Program-made: the position numbers and the translations under genes
Shown: positions 51,466 to 60,740 of the stretch, one piece after another
How positions within the stretch are numbered: the stretch's first letter is position 1
How the letters are laid out: every line of letters begins with the position of its first letter
Notes under the pieces: model-generated
What the model was told of the DNA's origin: nothing
The model's database searches: none
The model's input: only the letters and a program-made list of their open reading frames with translations
DNA from: Photobacterium lutimaris
GTDB lineage: Bacteria > Pseudomonadota > Gammaproteobacteria > Enterobacterales > Vibrionaceae
NCBI RefSeq assembly: GCF_003025555.1
Contig: NZ_PYMH01000001.1
Coordinates: 1,178,001 to 1,242,000 of the forward strand
DNA length: 64,000 nucleotides
Reading direction: 5' to 3'

Positions 51466-52440
51466 TTATAAGTTTGAGATCTTAATCAAGATAGACTCCA
51501 GCTCATCCCAAGGCATGAGTTGGCTATCGATTACTTCTAGACGGCTTTCAAACCCTTCAAGGGTCATATGGTTAACCGAGACGACGCCGTGGTTAACATT
51601 AAAGGCATGGCAACCTTTGTTGGTATTAATGACACCTTTCACACGTTCTGCTGTTAGGTTGCAGAACAAAGAAAACAGTTGGTCAAAATCGAAAATGACC
51701 TCAGCGCCAAAGATCCAACCGCAGCTAAAGTAACCCTGACCTTTGTTCTCTTTGCGGATATATTTCTGGTTTGGCGGCAGCTGGAACTGCGGCTCCATAT
51801 CAGCATGCTCGTGGTGGTGGGCTTCTATTGTTGGTGATTGATCTTGCTCTGCTCGGTCAGTATCTAGCAGATCAATGGGAAACTCACCCTGCTTGACCAA
51901 CAGGCTCGCCAGTTTTTCCGGCTGCTGCGTTGCCACCCAGTGTTCGAATATGCTCGCATCAACCTCGTCACACTCGTCGAGTTTGTTACCTATAACAATC
52001 TCTGCCACATCGAGTTGATCATTGAAGTTCTGGTTTTCCGTATACTTTTTATTAGAGAGGTTACGAGGGTCAACCAAAGCAACAGTGGCTTTCAAATCGA
52101 TATAATCTTTGAACTGATTGGATGTTAGCACCGAGATAATTTTATGAGGATGGCCCAATCCGGTTGGCTCTATCAACAGTCGGTCTGGTTTCTGCCGTAA
52201 TAACGCGGTGATCCCGACAGAGGTCGGCACGCCAGCTGTACAGCACATACAGCCCCCAGGGACTTCTTTGATCATCGCACCAGAATCAGTAAGAATGGCA
52301 CCATCAATACCGATTTCGCCAAATTCATTGACCAGAACAGCCCACTTTTCATTGGCTGGTTTGTTCTTAAGTAGATTAAGGATTGTCGTGGTTTTTCCAA
52401 CACCCAGAAAACCGGTGATGACATTCGTTGGTATGCGCAT
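51466..52440 (-). CDS. CobW/G3E family GTPase (metal chaperone)
   Basis: A 324-residue G3E P-loop GTPase. Walker A is GFLGVGKT at about residues 10-17. The metal-binding CxCC motif appears as GGCMCCTAG (about residue 66), and GNKLDE is the guanine-specificity motif (NKxD). A His-rich patch EAHHHEHADME near residue 225 is typical of zinc/cobalt/nickel chaperones. The C-terminal CobW_C domain follows. I chose ATG at 52440 because the family starts there, but the Shine-Dalgarno is distant; ATG at 52464 is an alternative. The metal and client are unknown. Confidence 0.85.
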   Translation of the reverse strand: MRIPTNVITGFLGVGKTTTILNLLKNKPANEKWAVLVNEFGEIGIDGAILTDSGAMIKEVPGGCMCCTAGVPTSVGITALLRQKPDRLLIEPTGLGHPHKIISVLTSNQFKDYIDLKATVALVDPRNLSNKKYTENQNFNDQLDVAEIVIGNKLDECDEVDASIFEHWVATQQPEKLASLLVKQGEFPIDLLDTDRAEQDQSPTIEAHHHEHADMEPQFQLPPNQKYIRKENKGQGYFSCGWIFGAEVIFDFDQLFSLFCNLTAERVKGVINTNKGCHAFNVNHGVVSVNHMTLEGFESRLEVIDSQLMPWDELESILIKISNL

Positions 52441-52492
52441 AGTGAGTGATTTTTCCGTAAACATTGACGAGAAATTTACATGAAATATGCCC

Positions 52493-52514
52493 GAGCCACA
52501 AATCATTGTGGCTC
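52493..52514. promoter_or_regulatory. Palindrome in the 5' region of the CobW-family gene
   Basis: GAGCCACAA-N4-TTGTGGCTC, a perfect 9-bp inverted repeat about 55-75 bp upstream of the GTPase start. It may be an operator or an RNA hairpin; it does not match the Zur consensus that I know. Confidence 0.45.
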
Positions 52515-52702
52515 TATTGTGGCACTAAGGCTTTTGATTTATTTTAGTTTATTATCCAAGATTAGAGCGTTGGGTGAAAACTCACCCTTTTTGAGCGCTT
52601 GCCAATCATAAATTCTGTAAAACCATGCCATTAATGGCAATTCCGCTCACAATTTGTTTACATAACGTTTTCCGTGAGATTGCTAACACGCAAGGAGCAT
52701 CT

Positions 52703-54085
52703 ATGCTAAACCCTGCAACAGCGCAAGCAGTGATCGACCATGCCCTCTTCCTTGGCGCCGATTTTGCCGAACTGTTTATCGAACATCATCAATCTAGTTC
52801 AGTTGAACTTCTGTCCGGTGACATTGACAAGGTCAATTCCGGTATCGATTTTGGTATCGGCGTGCGCCTGTTTTTCGGCCACAAAGTGCTTTACGGCTAC
52901 ACCAACAGCACCGATGAGGAAGAGCTAAAGCGAGTCACAGGGCTACTAGCCGCCAAAGATAAACGCGACCAAATCGTCAATGCGGGCACGCTTAACCTAA
53001 GCCGCTACCAGACCAAACATGCTTGTCAGCAGCCTTTGAGCCAAAGCCCTAACCTTGATGCCAAAATTGCCTTCCTGCGTCAGTGCGATGCTGCCGCACG
53101 AGATGAAGATGAAAAAATCAATCAGTTCATCGGTCGTATTTTGCAACGTGAGCAACAAATCGAGATCTTCAATTCAACAGGCTTACACATTGGTGATACC
53201 CGCCATTACACCCGTGTTGCTGCCACTGCAATTGCACAAAACGGTAGTGAGCAATCAACCGGATTTGAAGCGCCTGGCGCATTAACAGGTTGGGAATTCA
53301 ATACCCACTTGGATGCCAAAGAGCTTGGTCATGCCGTGGCTAAACAAGCGATGGTGAAACTATTTGCCGAAAATTGCCCTTCCGGTGAAATGCCGGTCAT
53401 TATTGGTAATGGCTTTGGTGGCGTTATCTTCCATGAAGCCTGTGGCCACTTACTGGAAACCACCTCGGTTGCCAAAAAAGCCTCTGTCTTCCACGATAAG
53501 ATGGGAGAGATAATTGCTAATTCAGTAGTAAGTGCGGTCGATGATGGCACCATGGCCAATGAGTGGGGCTCTATCAATATCGATGACGAAGGGATGGAAA
53601 CCCAGCGTACCCAGTTGATCAAAGACGGCAAGCTGACTAGCTTCATGGTTGATCACATGGGCTCACTGAAAACCGGATTTACCCCAACGGGCTCAGGCCG
53701 TCGTGAATCCTACAAATATGCACCAACCTCGAGAATGCGTAACACCTTCATCGAACCAGGTGATAGCTCTTTGGATGAAATGATCGCCAGCGTTGAAAAA
53801 GGAATCTATGCCAAGAAGATGGGCGGTGGATCAGTTCAACCAGGTACAGGTGAGTTTAACTTTGCCGTACAAGAAGCTTACTTGGTCGAAGATGGCCAGA
53901 TCACTAAACCATTAAAATCAGCTACGTTGATCAGCACAGGTCCTAAAGTGCTTAAAGAGATCTCGATGATCGGAAGTGATTTTGCCTTGGCCGCAGGAAT
54001 GTGTGGCTCTGTAAGCGGCTCGGTGCCTACCACGGTTGGCCAGCCAGCACTTAAAGTGGACAACATTCTTGTAGGGGGTAACTAA
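52703..54085 (+). CDS. TldD-like metalloprotease subunit (short paralog)
   Basis: A 460-residue TldD-family protein. The active-site zinc motif HExxxH is visible as HEACGHLLE (about residue 250), with the GxGFGGVIFHEACGH context and a downstream GSGRRESYKYAP segment. TldD and PmbA (TldE) form a heterodimeric protease that unfolds and cleaves peptides such as microcin B17 precursor or CcdA. Canonical TldD is ~480 residues. I chose ATG at 52703 because AAGGAG precedes it. It overlaps the PmbA-like gene by one base. Confidence 0.9.
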   Translation: MLNPATAQAVIDHALFLGADFAELFIEHHQSSSVELLSGDIDKVNSGIDFGIGVRLFFGHKVLYGYTNSTDEEELKRVTGLLAAKDKRDQIVNAGTLNLSRYQTKHACQQPLSQSPNLDAKIAFLRQCDAAARDEDEKINQFIGRILQREQQIEIFNSTGLHIGDTRHYTRVAATAIAQNGSEQSTGFEAPGALTGWEFNTHLDAKELGHAVAKQAMVKLFAENCPSGEMPVIIGNGFGGVIFHEACGHLLETTSVAKKASVFHDKMGEIIANSVVSAVDDGTMANEWGSINIDDEGMETQRTQLIKDGKLTSFMVDHMGSLKTGFTPTGSGRRESYKYAPTSRMRNTFIEPGDSSLDEMIASVEKGIYAKKMGGGSVQPGTGEFNFAVQEAYLVEDGQITKPLKSATLISTGPKVLKEISMIGSDFALAAGMCGSVSGSVPTTVGQPALKVDNILVGGN

Positions 54086-55428
54086 TGGCGGATCAACAAC
54101 AACTTCAACGCGCTATTGATCACGTTCTTGAGCGTGCCAAAGCAGCAGGTGCCGAAGCCGATGTAATTGCAAGCGGCAGCAACAACTTCTCATTGAAAGC
54201 CAATGCGGGAGAGTTGGACGAATACAAAGTGACATCAGGTCAGGTGATTGGCGTTCGTGTCATCAAAGATCAGCACATTGCTACCAGCTATTCTGAGTCA
54301 TTGGAGCCTGCTAGCCTAGATATGATGGTTGAGCACGCTCTCGCCAATGCCGCCTTCACCAAGCAAGATCCTCATCAAGTGATCGCGTGTGCTAACAGCC
54401 AGCTTGTAACGGAATACCCAGAGATTAATCAAACAGACACAGCCACGGTTGATGACAAGATTTCTCTTGCATTGGCTCTGGAAAAAGGTGTCGTTGAGAA
54501 ACCGAACGCAACCTCAGCACCATACAACGGTTTCGGGGAATCAGATAGCCAAGTCATTCTTGCCAATACACTCGGTACACGTTGCTACCATCAAGAGCGC
54601 TCTACCTACTGTTATGCTTACACCTTGTATGAAAAGGATGGTAAGCAGTCGATGCATGGTGGTATGTCGACTGGTCGTCGTTTCGACGAACTCGATCCAG
54701 AGTACTGTATCAACCACGGCTATGACATGGCCAAAGCCCTACTCGATGGCGAGCCGCTCAATACTGGCAACTACAGTGTGGTGTTCGACCTCAGCTGCCT
54801 AAGCAGCCTGTTTGGCGCGTTTGGCATGTGCTTCTCGGGCCAGTCTGCAATGAAGGGGATTAACCCATGGCGTGACTCATTAAATGCCAACGTGGCGAGC
54901 TCGCTGCTAACGGTGTCAGATACGGCATATATCGAAGGCGGCTCGGCCATTAAAGCCTTCGACAGCGAAGGGTTTGCGACATGCGATACTATTTTGATTG
55001 GCGAAGGACAGTTACAGAGCCTGCTGCATAATAGCCATACCGCCAGCTTCTTCGGTATTGAGAATACCGCCAACGGCTCTCGCTCAGCCAAAGGCGGGTT
55101 GGGCGTGTCTGCCCGTCATACCGTTATTGCTACAGGCCAAAGCAGCGAAGCTGAACTGACAGGCGGTGAGTATCTTGAATTGATTGAACTTCAGGGTGTC
55201 CACTCCGGTGCCGATGCGGTAAGCGGTGACTTCTCGTTTGGCGCAAGCGGCTTCCTATGCAGAGATGGCAAGCGTGTTCAACCAGTTCGAGGTATCACCG
55301 TAGCAGGTAATTTCTATCAGATGATCAAAGAAATTGATGCGGTAGGCGATACGCTGACTCACGACCATGGTAAAAGCTTCTTCGCCCCTCTTATCAGATT
55401 TAGCAAACTCAGCATTGCGGGTAAATAA
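54085..55428 (+). CDS. PmbA/TldE-like protease partner
   Basis: A 447-residue PmbA-family protein that pairs with the TldD-like protein just upstream; it lacks the HExxxH site, as expected for TldE. N-terminal GAEADVIASGSNNFSLKANAGELDEYK and C-terminal LIELQGVHSGADAVSGDFSFGASGF are family-typical. The adjacent, overlapping arrangement differs from the dispersed tldD and pmbA of E. coli, so this is probably a second, dedicated protease pair whose peptide substrate is unknown. No precursor-peptide gene is seen nearby. Confidence 0.9.
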   Translation: MADQQQLQRAIDHVLERAKAAGAEADVIASGSNNFSLKANAGELDEYKVTSGQVIGVRVIKDQHIATSYSESLEPASLDMMVEHALANAAFTKQDPHQVIACANSQLVTEYPEINQTDTATVDDKISLALALEKGVVEKPNATSAPYNGFGESDSQVILANTLGTRCYHQERSTYCYAYTLYEKDGKQSMHGGMSTGRRFDELDPEYCINHGYDMAKALLDGEPLNTGNYSVVFDLSCLSSLFGAFGMCFSGQSAMKGINPWRDSLNANVASSLLTVSDTAYIEGGSAIKAFDSEGFATCDTILIGEGQLQSLLHNSHTASFFGIENTANGSRSAKGGLGVSARHTVIATGQSSEAELTGGEYLELIELQGVHSGADAVSGDFSFGASGFLCRDGKRVQPVRGITVAGNFYQMIKEIDAVGDTLTHDHGKSFFAPLIRFSKLSIAGK

Positions 55429-55852
55429 CGCGAAAATAGGCTAGCGATCACCAGCAGGTTAATTACCTGCTGGTGCACATAATGATAAGTCTATTATTAA
55501 ATCCACTCGATAATCGTCATTTAATAGTGACATCGTCACTTCTTAGTTTACATATTCAATAAATCAAAATAGCACACAGCTCGCAAACGTGATCCCCGTC
55601 ACGCTTAACTGCTTCTTTACTTTATCCTGACTTTACCTGCTAAAAAACAATCATTTGCTGAAGTTCCCATAACAATTGCTCGCATAATTTCTGGTTCAAT
55701 ACCCACATACTGATAAACATAATGAAAGCTGTAAAGGTATAAATACACTGTGCAAATTTTTGCTTATTCTCTTGTTAAATAGAATTGATTTGTGTAATGC
55801 TTATTCAGTGTTTGTAGCAGTAGTTAATATCAACCAATTGTGGAGAATAATG
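55429..55852. promoter_or_regulatory. Region between pmbA-like gene and lpp: hairpin, CRP-like site, lpp promoter
   Basis: CACCAGCAGGT / ACCTGCTGGTG forms a perfect 11-bp hairpin at 55449-55475 without T tract, a possible transcript end. A CRP-like CGTGA-N6-TCACG lies at 55588-55603. A likely lpp promoter is TTGTTA (55772-55777), a 17-bp spacer and TAATGC (55795-55800), giving a ~45-base 5' UTR before the GGAG at 55842. Confidence 0.45.
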
Positions 55853-56116
55853 ATGAAACGTTCTATGACTCTAGTCGCTGGCCTAATTCTAAGTGCAACT
55901 CTTATGGGCTGTTCAAGCAGCGAAGAAGCCGAGCAACTAAGCCAACTGACAAATAAAGTTGATGCTCTATCTGATCAAGTTGCATCACTACAAGGTCAAC
56001 AAGATCAAATGGCCGGTGCGGTAAATGACACTCGTGCTGCATCTGACGCCGCTTACCAAGAAGCAATGCGTGCTAACCAGCGTATTGATAACATTGCTAG
56101 CTCTTACCAGAAGTAA
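55853..56116 (+). CDS. lpp: Braun-type major lipoprotein (Lpp)
   Basis: An 87-residue outer-membrane lipoprotein. The signal peptide ends in a lipobox LMGCSS (Cys at residue ~20). The mature part is a heptad-repeat coiled coil (LSQLTNKVDALSDQVASLQGQ) and ends in SSYQK, where the C-terminal Lys is the peptidoglycan cross-linking residue. ATG at 55853 has GGAG seven bases upstream; ATG at 55850 is possible. A strong terminator follows, and the gene is monocistronic, as usual for lpp. Confidence 0.92.
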   Translation: MKRSMTLVAGLILSATLMGCSSSEEAEQLSQLTNKVDALSDQVASLQGQQDQMAGAVNDTRAASDAAYQEAMRANQRIDNIASSYQK

Positions 56117-56123
56117 TGTAAAC

Positions 56124-56149
56124 AAGTGGCGCGACACGTTGCGCCACTT
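56124..56149. terminator. Terminator after lpp
   Basis: AAGTGGCGC / GCGCCACTT, a perfect 9-bp stem with an eight-base loop, 8 bp after the stop; the T tract is short. Confidence 0.75.
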
Positions 56150-56180
56150 TGATATTGCATTTCACGTAACGTGTATCGAC

Positions 56181-56429
56181 TCAGACAATTGCATTATCAG
56201 GATCGACCAAACCATAGGTATTGATACTCGCCTTACCTAATTCTGGTTCAAGGTAATCCCTGACGACATCAATCGAATCAGCCTCCCACATGCACTGACA
56301 CAATGTATGCCTCTCAACCACCATCGTGGTATGAAGCCGCATACCTGTCGGCGGATGAGTTAGCATCCCGCTTGCTTTCTGCCAAAACAGTTCAGGATCC
56401 GTGATCTCATGTTGGATAACGATAAACAT
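56181..56429 (-). CDS. Small conserved hypothetical protein
   Basis: An 82-residue soluble protein, probably a ferredoxin-like alpha/beta fold. The opening MFIVIQHEITDPELFW, the middle QCMWEADSIDVVRDYLEPELG, and the short end suggest a small dimeric-barrel-type protein that I have seen in other proteobacteria, but no function is known. AAGGAG precedes ATG at 56429. It lies between lpp and the thioesterase gene, with the same strand as the latter. Confidence 0.7.
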   Translation of the reverse strand: MFIVIQHEITDPELFWQKASGMLTHPPTGMRLHTTMVVERHTLCQCMWEADSIDVVRDYLEPELGKASINTYGLVDPDNAIV

Positions 56430-56516
56430 CCCTACTCCTTAATACCGTTTCAACAGTCACCATAGCTAAATTATAGGTAAGACTTTGCCACTACCATGTA
56501 TCAACTATAAGGAGAA

Positions 56517-56966
56517 TCAATCGGTTGCTACGGCGTCAAGATCCGGCTGCATCGATATCATTTTTTCTATCAAGGTAGGGCTCAAGTTTGCGCGTTTTTG
56601 TTGTGCGAAATTAAACATCACAACTTTCGCTGACCCCGATGTTGTCACCGCCCCTTGCTGTTTACTGACGATTTTGTATTCCATCACGAAGCTATCTTTG
56701 GTCAATTCAGCCACTCGACTTCCCACCAGCAAGGTATCCGGGTAAGTCACGGGGCGTCTGTATCGACTTGAGGTTTCACTCAGTACGGGGCCGGTTTGGG
56801 TTGCTTGCATTTCTTCCATCAAACCGATATCGGCAAAGTATTCCAGTCTTGCCGTCTCGAAATAACGGAAGTACACCACGTTATTGACATGGTTTAGCGC
56901 ATCCATTTCACCCCACGCCACTGGAATCTCAGTAACAACAGGGTAACCCTCAAGTAAATTAGACAT
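56517..56966 (-). CDS. Acyl-CoA thioesterase (4HBT hot-dog fold)
   Basis: A 149-residue hot-dog-fold thioesterase of the YbgC/4HBT type. The family motif WGEMDALNHVNNVVYFRYFE has the catalytic Asp and the DxxxHVNN signature near residues 20-32. I chose ATG at 56966 because AAGGATC lies upstream; a longer reading into the leader has no support. It hydrolyses acyl-CoA or hydroxyacyl-CoA thioesters; the physiological substrate is unknown. Confidence 0.88.
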   Translation of the reverse strand: MSNLLEGYPVVTEIPVAWGEMDALNHVNNVVYFRYFETARLEYFADIGLMEEMQATQTGPVLSETSSRYRRPVTYPDTLLVGSRVAELTKDSFVMEYKIVSKQQGAVTTSGSAKVVMFNFAQQKRANLSPTLIEKMISMQPDLDAVATD

Positions 56967-57333
56967 ATGCTGATCCTTGCAAGAAAAAAGTATGAAACTC
57001 TCTAGGTAAAAACCTCTGACATTAAACACAGAATTTAAACGTGCGTTCGATTCTTAACCTATACCCAAGATAACAACTTTGCAACATCAGCGTATTGTTC
57101 TTGTCGGTAAGGCAGCTTTTCCACACAGCGCAGATGGATAATGAGTATCTTTTCTACAGTTATGAAAGCAGCGTGTAAATTTTCAGCGTAAGAACGCCAA
57201 AGGCCTTAATTTATAAGGGCTCGCGGCTGGATTTACGGTATCCTAAGCCATCTTTTTTCGACCTGACGAAGAAGTGTTCAATTTTTCGGCAGGTTACAAT
57301 CGGCTTATTAGCCAGTAACAATTATCAACCATT
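56967..57333. other. Intergenic region between thioesterase and membrane protein genes
   Basis: 367 bp without a gene. It contains one copy of the TATACCCAAG motif (57060-57069) seen three other times in the window. I see no other supported structure. Confidence 0.4.
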
Positions 57334-58398
57334 ATGCTTTTCGATAACAATATTCCAGTCCGTTACCCCAAAGGGGTCTTTGCGATGGGGACGGTATACA
57401 GCTTTACCGGTGCATCCATCCTTGCATCCATCATTTTTTCATTGCTACTCTTCCTTTCTATCGATGAAGATCCGGTCATGCAGATATTATTCGCCGGTCT
57501 TGCTGTCATTTTTGAATTAGGAAAGTTTTTTGCCTGGTATGAATTTGGCGAGCGTCGAGCACGACGAAACTATGCTGGCGCCATTTCTGCCTTTGCTTTT
57601 TATGCAGTACTTGCTGCTATTTCAATCGGCGGCTCTGTTGGCGGTATCAATAGCGCAACCAATCAAGCCCAGAGTCATGTCAATGCTCAGCAGAGTACGG
57701 TCAACAACTATAATATGCAGATTTCTGCGATTGAAAGACAGATCGAGCTCAATAATACTGCAGCAGAAAAGTATATCGAGATGGAACGTATCGCAACCGG
57801 TGTTGCCCGTATCCAACGTGAGAATGATGATCTGCGCGAACAACAGTTAAAGCTTGCAGCAGCGCGTGACAGCTTACCGGTCGTCAACCAAGGCTCAGTG
57901 ATTGGCCTTATTGATAGCCTGGCTAAATCATTACAGGTCGACACTGACACTGCTCAGCTAAGCTTGGTAATTTTCTTATCAGTGTTACTAGACTTCTTTG
58001 CGGCCTTTTTCGTTGGCCTGATTGGTGAGGAACTTCGCTTTAGAAACCAATTCCGACGTGTCGGCCCTATCACCATTGACACTTTCGCCGATAATGAAAT
58101 CAAAGAGCCAGAATTACTGACAAACCAGCAACGAGAGCAAACTGCAGGCGATAGCGAACAACCTGAGCAAGCGCCGGAAACGCCTGCTGAGCCAGAAGCG
58201 CCTAAATCACTTTATGAACAAGCGATCGATGCATTGAGTACTAATCAGGTCAACTGCACTAAGCGCGCTGTCACCAAGTATCTGAAGACCAGCAGCGATG
58301 AAGTTGATGAGATCTTCAGCCAGTTCATGACCGAAGGGATCGTGAGCAAGAAACCGAACAACCATTATCAATGGCACGGTGTTCCGCAAAACGGATAA
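57334..58398 (+). CDS. Membrane protein with periplasmic/cytoplasmic coiled coil and winged-helix-like C-terminus
   Basis: A 354-residue protein of unknown function. Hydrophobic helices lie at about residues 25-45, 47-66 and 85-105. A long coiled coil (about 112-185, with YNMQISAIERQIELNN) follows, then a fourth helix (about 210-230). The linker is Pro/Glu/Ala-rich. The final ~60 residues (SLYEQAIDALSTNQ ... EGIVSKK) look like a small winged helix and recall the FtsK gamma domain, which is inference from pattern only. ATG at 57334 has no strong ribosome-binding site. It is a single gene with its own terminator. Confidence 0.65.
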   Translation: MLFDNNIPVRYPKGVFAMGTVYSFTGASILASIIFSLLLFLSIDEDPVMQILFAGLAVIFELGKFFAWYEFGERRARRNYAGAISAFAFYAVLAAISIGGSVGGINSATNQAQSHVNAQQSTVNNYNMQISAIERQIELNNTAAEKYIEMERIATGVARIQRENDDLREQQLKLAAARDSLPVVNQGSVIGLIDSLAKSLQVDTDTAQLSLVIFLSVLLDFFAAFFVGLIGEELRFRNQFRRVGPITIDTFADNEIKEPELLTNQQREQTAGDSEQPEQAPETPAEPEAPKSLYEQAIDALSTNQVNCTKRAVTKYLKTSSDEVDEIFSQFMTEGIVSKKPNNHYQWHGVPQNG

Positions 58399-58415
58399 GC
58401 TAATCGGTTAAAGAC

Positions 58416-58458
58416 CAAAAAGCCCGACTTTATTTTCATCATAAAGTCGGGCTTTTTT
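58416..58458. terminator. Bidirectional terminator between membrane protein and U32 peptidase genes
   Basis: AAAAAGCCCGACTTTAT and ATAAAGTCGGGCTTTTTT arms, a 16-bp stem, between convergent genes. Confidence 0.93.
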
Positions 58459-58481
58459 ATATCAAAGCGAACGCGGTATCT

Positions 58482-60740
58482 CTACAGACCTTTTCGGTAT
58501 TGAGCCATCGTTGTTGGTGAAACCTCTTCATACAGCGCGGTGGTTTCAACATCACCGTTCAACTGTGAACGGAAAGCGTTGACCAACGCCGGCTTATCCA
58601 GTGCCGTCTGGGTTAGTGTCTTGATATCTCGAAGATCAACCATATACCCATCGAACAGATGTGCATTATCCTTGATAGCATCCAAGTTAAGGTAGTTTTC
58701 TGGACTGTACAGAGAGTTATGGTCACCACGCTGTTTATCAACCACGAACGATGACTCTTTCATGCTCAAAATCGACGCTGATTTATCACACTTTCTCAAA
58801 CACTTGTCATCAAAACGCTTTTTCTTGCAGCCTACCGTCTGATGGAATAAACACTGGCGGCTCGTTAGCAACATAATCGGGTGGTAAATACTGTAAAACA
58901 GCTCGAAGCCATCTGGCTTAACGATTTGTTTCATTTGCTGCTGCTTGATCTCGTTGGAAATAAACGAACCCGCGCAGTTAAACTCTTCTTTCAGACACTT
59001 CAAGCTGTACGAGTTGGTCACATTCATCTGCGGACCCGCAATCCACTTGATCCCAAGTTGTGACGCCGCAAAACCGACACCATTATTGTTGGTTACGATT
59101 CGAACAGGCTTGATGCTTTTCATAAATTCAACCGCAGCCTGATAATTGTCACCAATCAAAATAGCAGGGAACCATGGGATAAGCGCCGAGTTTGAGTTAA
59201 ACAGCGATACCATTTTCGCTAGGTTACTGTGCATCGCTTCAGGCAATTGATAGTACACATTCACTTGGTCATCTTGTGCCAGTGCAATATCGGCTTGTGA
59301 CGAAATCAATACGTTTAAGCTCGGGGTTGCTTTGCTGTCGCGCTGTTGTACAGCCAGCTTAGGAAGCTCAACAGGACTCACAGTTGGTCTAGAACCATTT
59401 AAGATAAAGGCAACCTGCTCTTTTATCGCCGTTTGCTCTTTATAGGGGATAAACAACCCATCATCGAGTTTTGTGAGCTCAACGCTAGCCACATAATGAT
59501 CAGCATTCGCAAAGCTATTGGCCCACTTGGTGACGGTTGCTTCATCTAAGCTGTGCTTGCCCGCTTTTATCAATGGTGAAGACGATGTGATAGTGCAAGT
59601 TTCATTAGGTGTGCTGATAGTGACTGAAAGCAGCTCACCTTCAGAACCTGCAACAGAAACGCTCAGTGAGTTGATGCTAATATCAAGATCTTTGGTTTGG
59701 GCATCAACCGTATTGATGATCTCTGTTTTATCATCATAAAGCTTCCTCTTGACCTGCTTTACCTGCTCTGTGCTGGTACAGCTGTAGATCTTTGAGAAGT
59801 GATTGGCCGAATGATCGCGTGGATTATCAATAAACATACTTTTATTGATATCACCCTGCAGGTATGCATTGGAAAAATCACGGTTAAATACCGTGTATAA
59901 CCCTGTGGTATCCGTCAGTACCTCGCCGGACTGGCAATAATTGTCTATTTGTTTGCGCCAACTATCAACCACCGTATGTACATAATGAGACTTTTTAATT
60001 CGCCCTTCCACTTTTAGCGAATAAACGCCAGCATCAGCCAAAGCCGCCATATCCAAATAGGCCGAGTTGTCTTTCATGTTCAGTGGGTAATCTTTACCGG
60101 CATCAGTCGTTTGGTACTGATCACGGCAAGGTTGGCTACAACGGCCGCGATTACCCGAATTACCGTTACGCACCGAGCTGATATAACACAAACCTGAAAA
60201 ACCAATACAGTAAGAGCCATGGACAAACACTTCCATCAACACGTTATGTTGGCGGCCAAACTGGGCAAGGTGTTTAATCTCATGGATATTCAGCTCACGA
60301 GAAAGATTCACACGGCTTGCAGTAAGTTGGTGCAGGAACTGAATTTGCCCTTCATTGTGGGTGTTCGTTTGCGTTGAGGCGTGGACATCAAGGGTGGGGA
60401 AATGTTCTTTTAGGATATAGAACAAGCCCAGATCTTGAACAATAACACCATCAACCTTGGTATTTACCAACTTGTTGAGCAAGCGAATAAGCGCGGGGAT
60501 CTCGCTTTCCAAAATAATGATATTCAGTGTAAGAAAAATCTTGCAGTCATATTGATGGGCAAGTTTGATGATGCCGTTGAGGTTCTCAAAAGTCAGATTC
60601 GTTGCACGGTTTCGGGCATTGAAGTTATCAAGCCCACAGTAAATTGCATCTGCACCGGCGACAATCGCGGCTTTGATCGATTCAATATCACCACCTGGTG
60701 CCAACAACTCAAATTGGTTTTTATTCACAACAGTACCCAC
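58482..60740 (-). CDS. U32 family peptidase / rRNA-hydroxylation-type protein
   Basis: A 752-residue U32 (collagenase-like) protein. The TIM-barrel N-terminal part has ELLAPGGDIESIKAAI, GADAIYCGLDNFNAR and a VHGSYCIGFSGLCYIS ... RGRCSQPC cysteine cluster near residues 175-210, probably an Fe-S site. SMKDN-like LNMKDNSAYLD and FKVEG-like SLKVEGRIKK are conserved in the RlhA/YdcP group. The C-terminal ~250 residues carry a second Cys group (CLFHQTVGCKKKRFDDKC). The family includes RlhA, which hydroxylates 23S rRNA, but this protein is ~100 residues longer, so it may be a paralog. GTG at 60740 or at 60728 could be the start. Confidence 0.83.
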   Translation of the reverse strand: MGTVVNKNQFELLAPGGDIESIKAAIVAGADAIYCGLDNFNARNRATNLTFENLNGIIKLAHQYDCKIFLTLNIIILESEIPALIRLLNKLVNTKVDGVIVQDLGLFYILKEHFPTLDVHASTQTNTHNEGQIQFLHQLTASRVNLSRELNIHEIKHLAQFGRQHNVLMEVFVHGSYCIGFSGLCYISSVRNGNSGNRGRCSQPCRDQYQTTDAGKDYPLNMKDNSAYLDMAALADAGVYSLKVEGRIKKSHYVHTVVDSWRKQIDNYCQSGEVLTDTTGLYTVFNRDFSNAYLQGDINKSMFIDNPRDHSANHFSKIYSCTSTEQVKQVKRKLYDDKTEIINTVDAQTKDLDISINSLSVSVAGSEGELLSVTISTPNETCTITSSSPLIKAGKHSLDEATVTKWANSFANADHYVASVELTKLDDGLFIPYKEQTAIKEQVAFILNGSRPTVSPVELPKLAVQQRDSKATPSLNVLISSQADIALAQDDQVNVYYQLPEAMHSNLAKMVSLFNSNSALIPWFPAILIGDNYQAAVEFMKSIKPVRIVTNNNGVGFAASQLGIKWIAGPQMNVTNSYSLKCLKEEFNCAGSFISNEIKQQQMKQIVKPDGFELFYSIYHPIMLLTSRQCLFHQTVGCKKKRFDDKCLRKCDKSASILSMKESSFVVDKQRGDHNSLYSPENYLNLDAIKDNAHLFDGYMVDLRDIKTLTQTALDKPALVNAFRSQLNGDVETTALYEEVSPTTMAQYRKGL

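Noticed and set aside
55449..55475. Perfect hairpin after the PmbA-like gene as a full intrinsic terminator
   Set aside because: The stem is perfect, but no T tract follows on either strand; I list it only as a possible transcript end.
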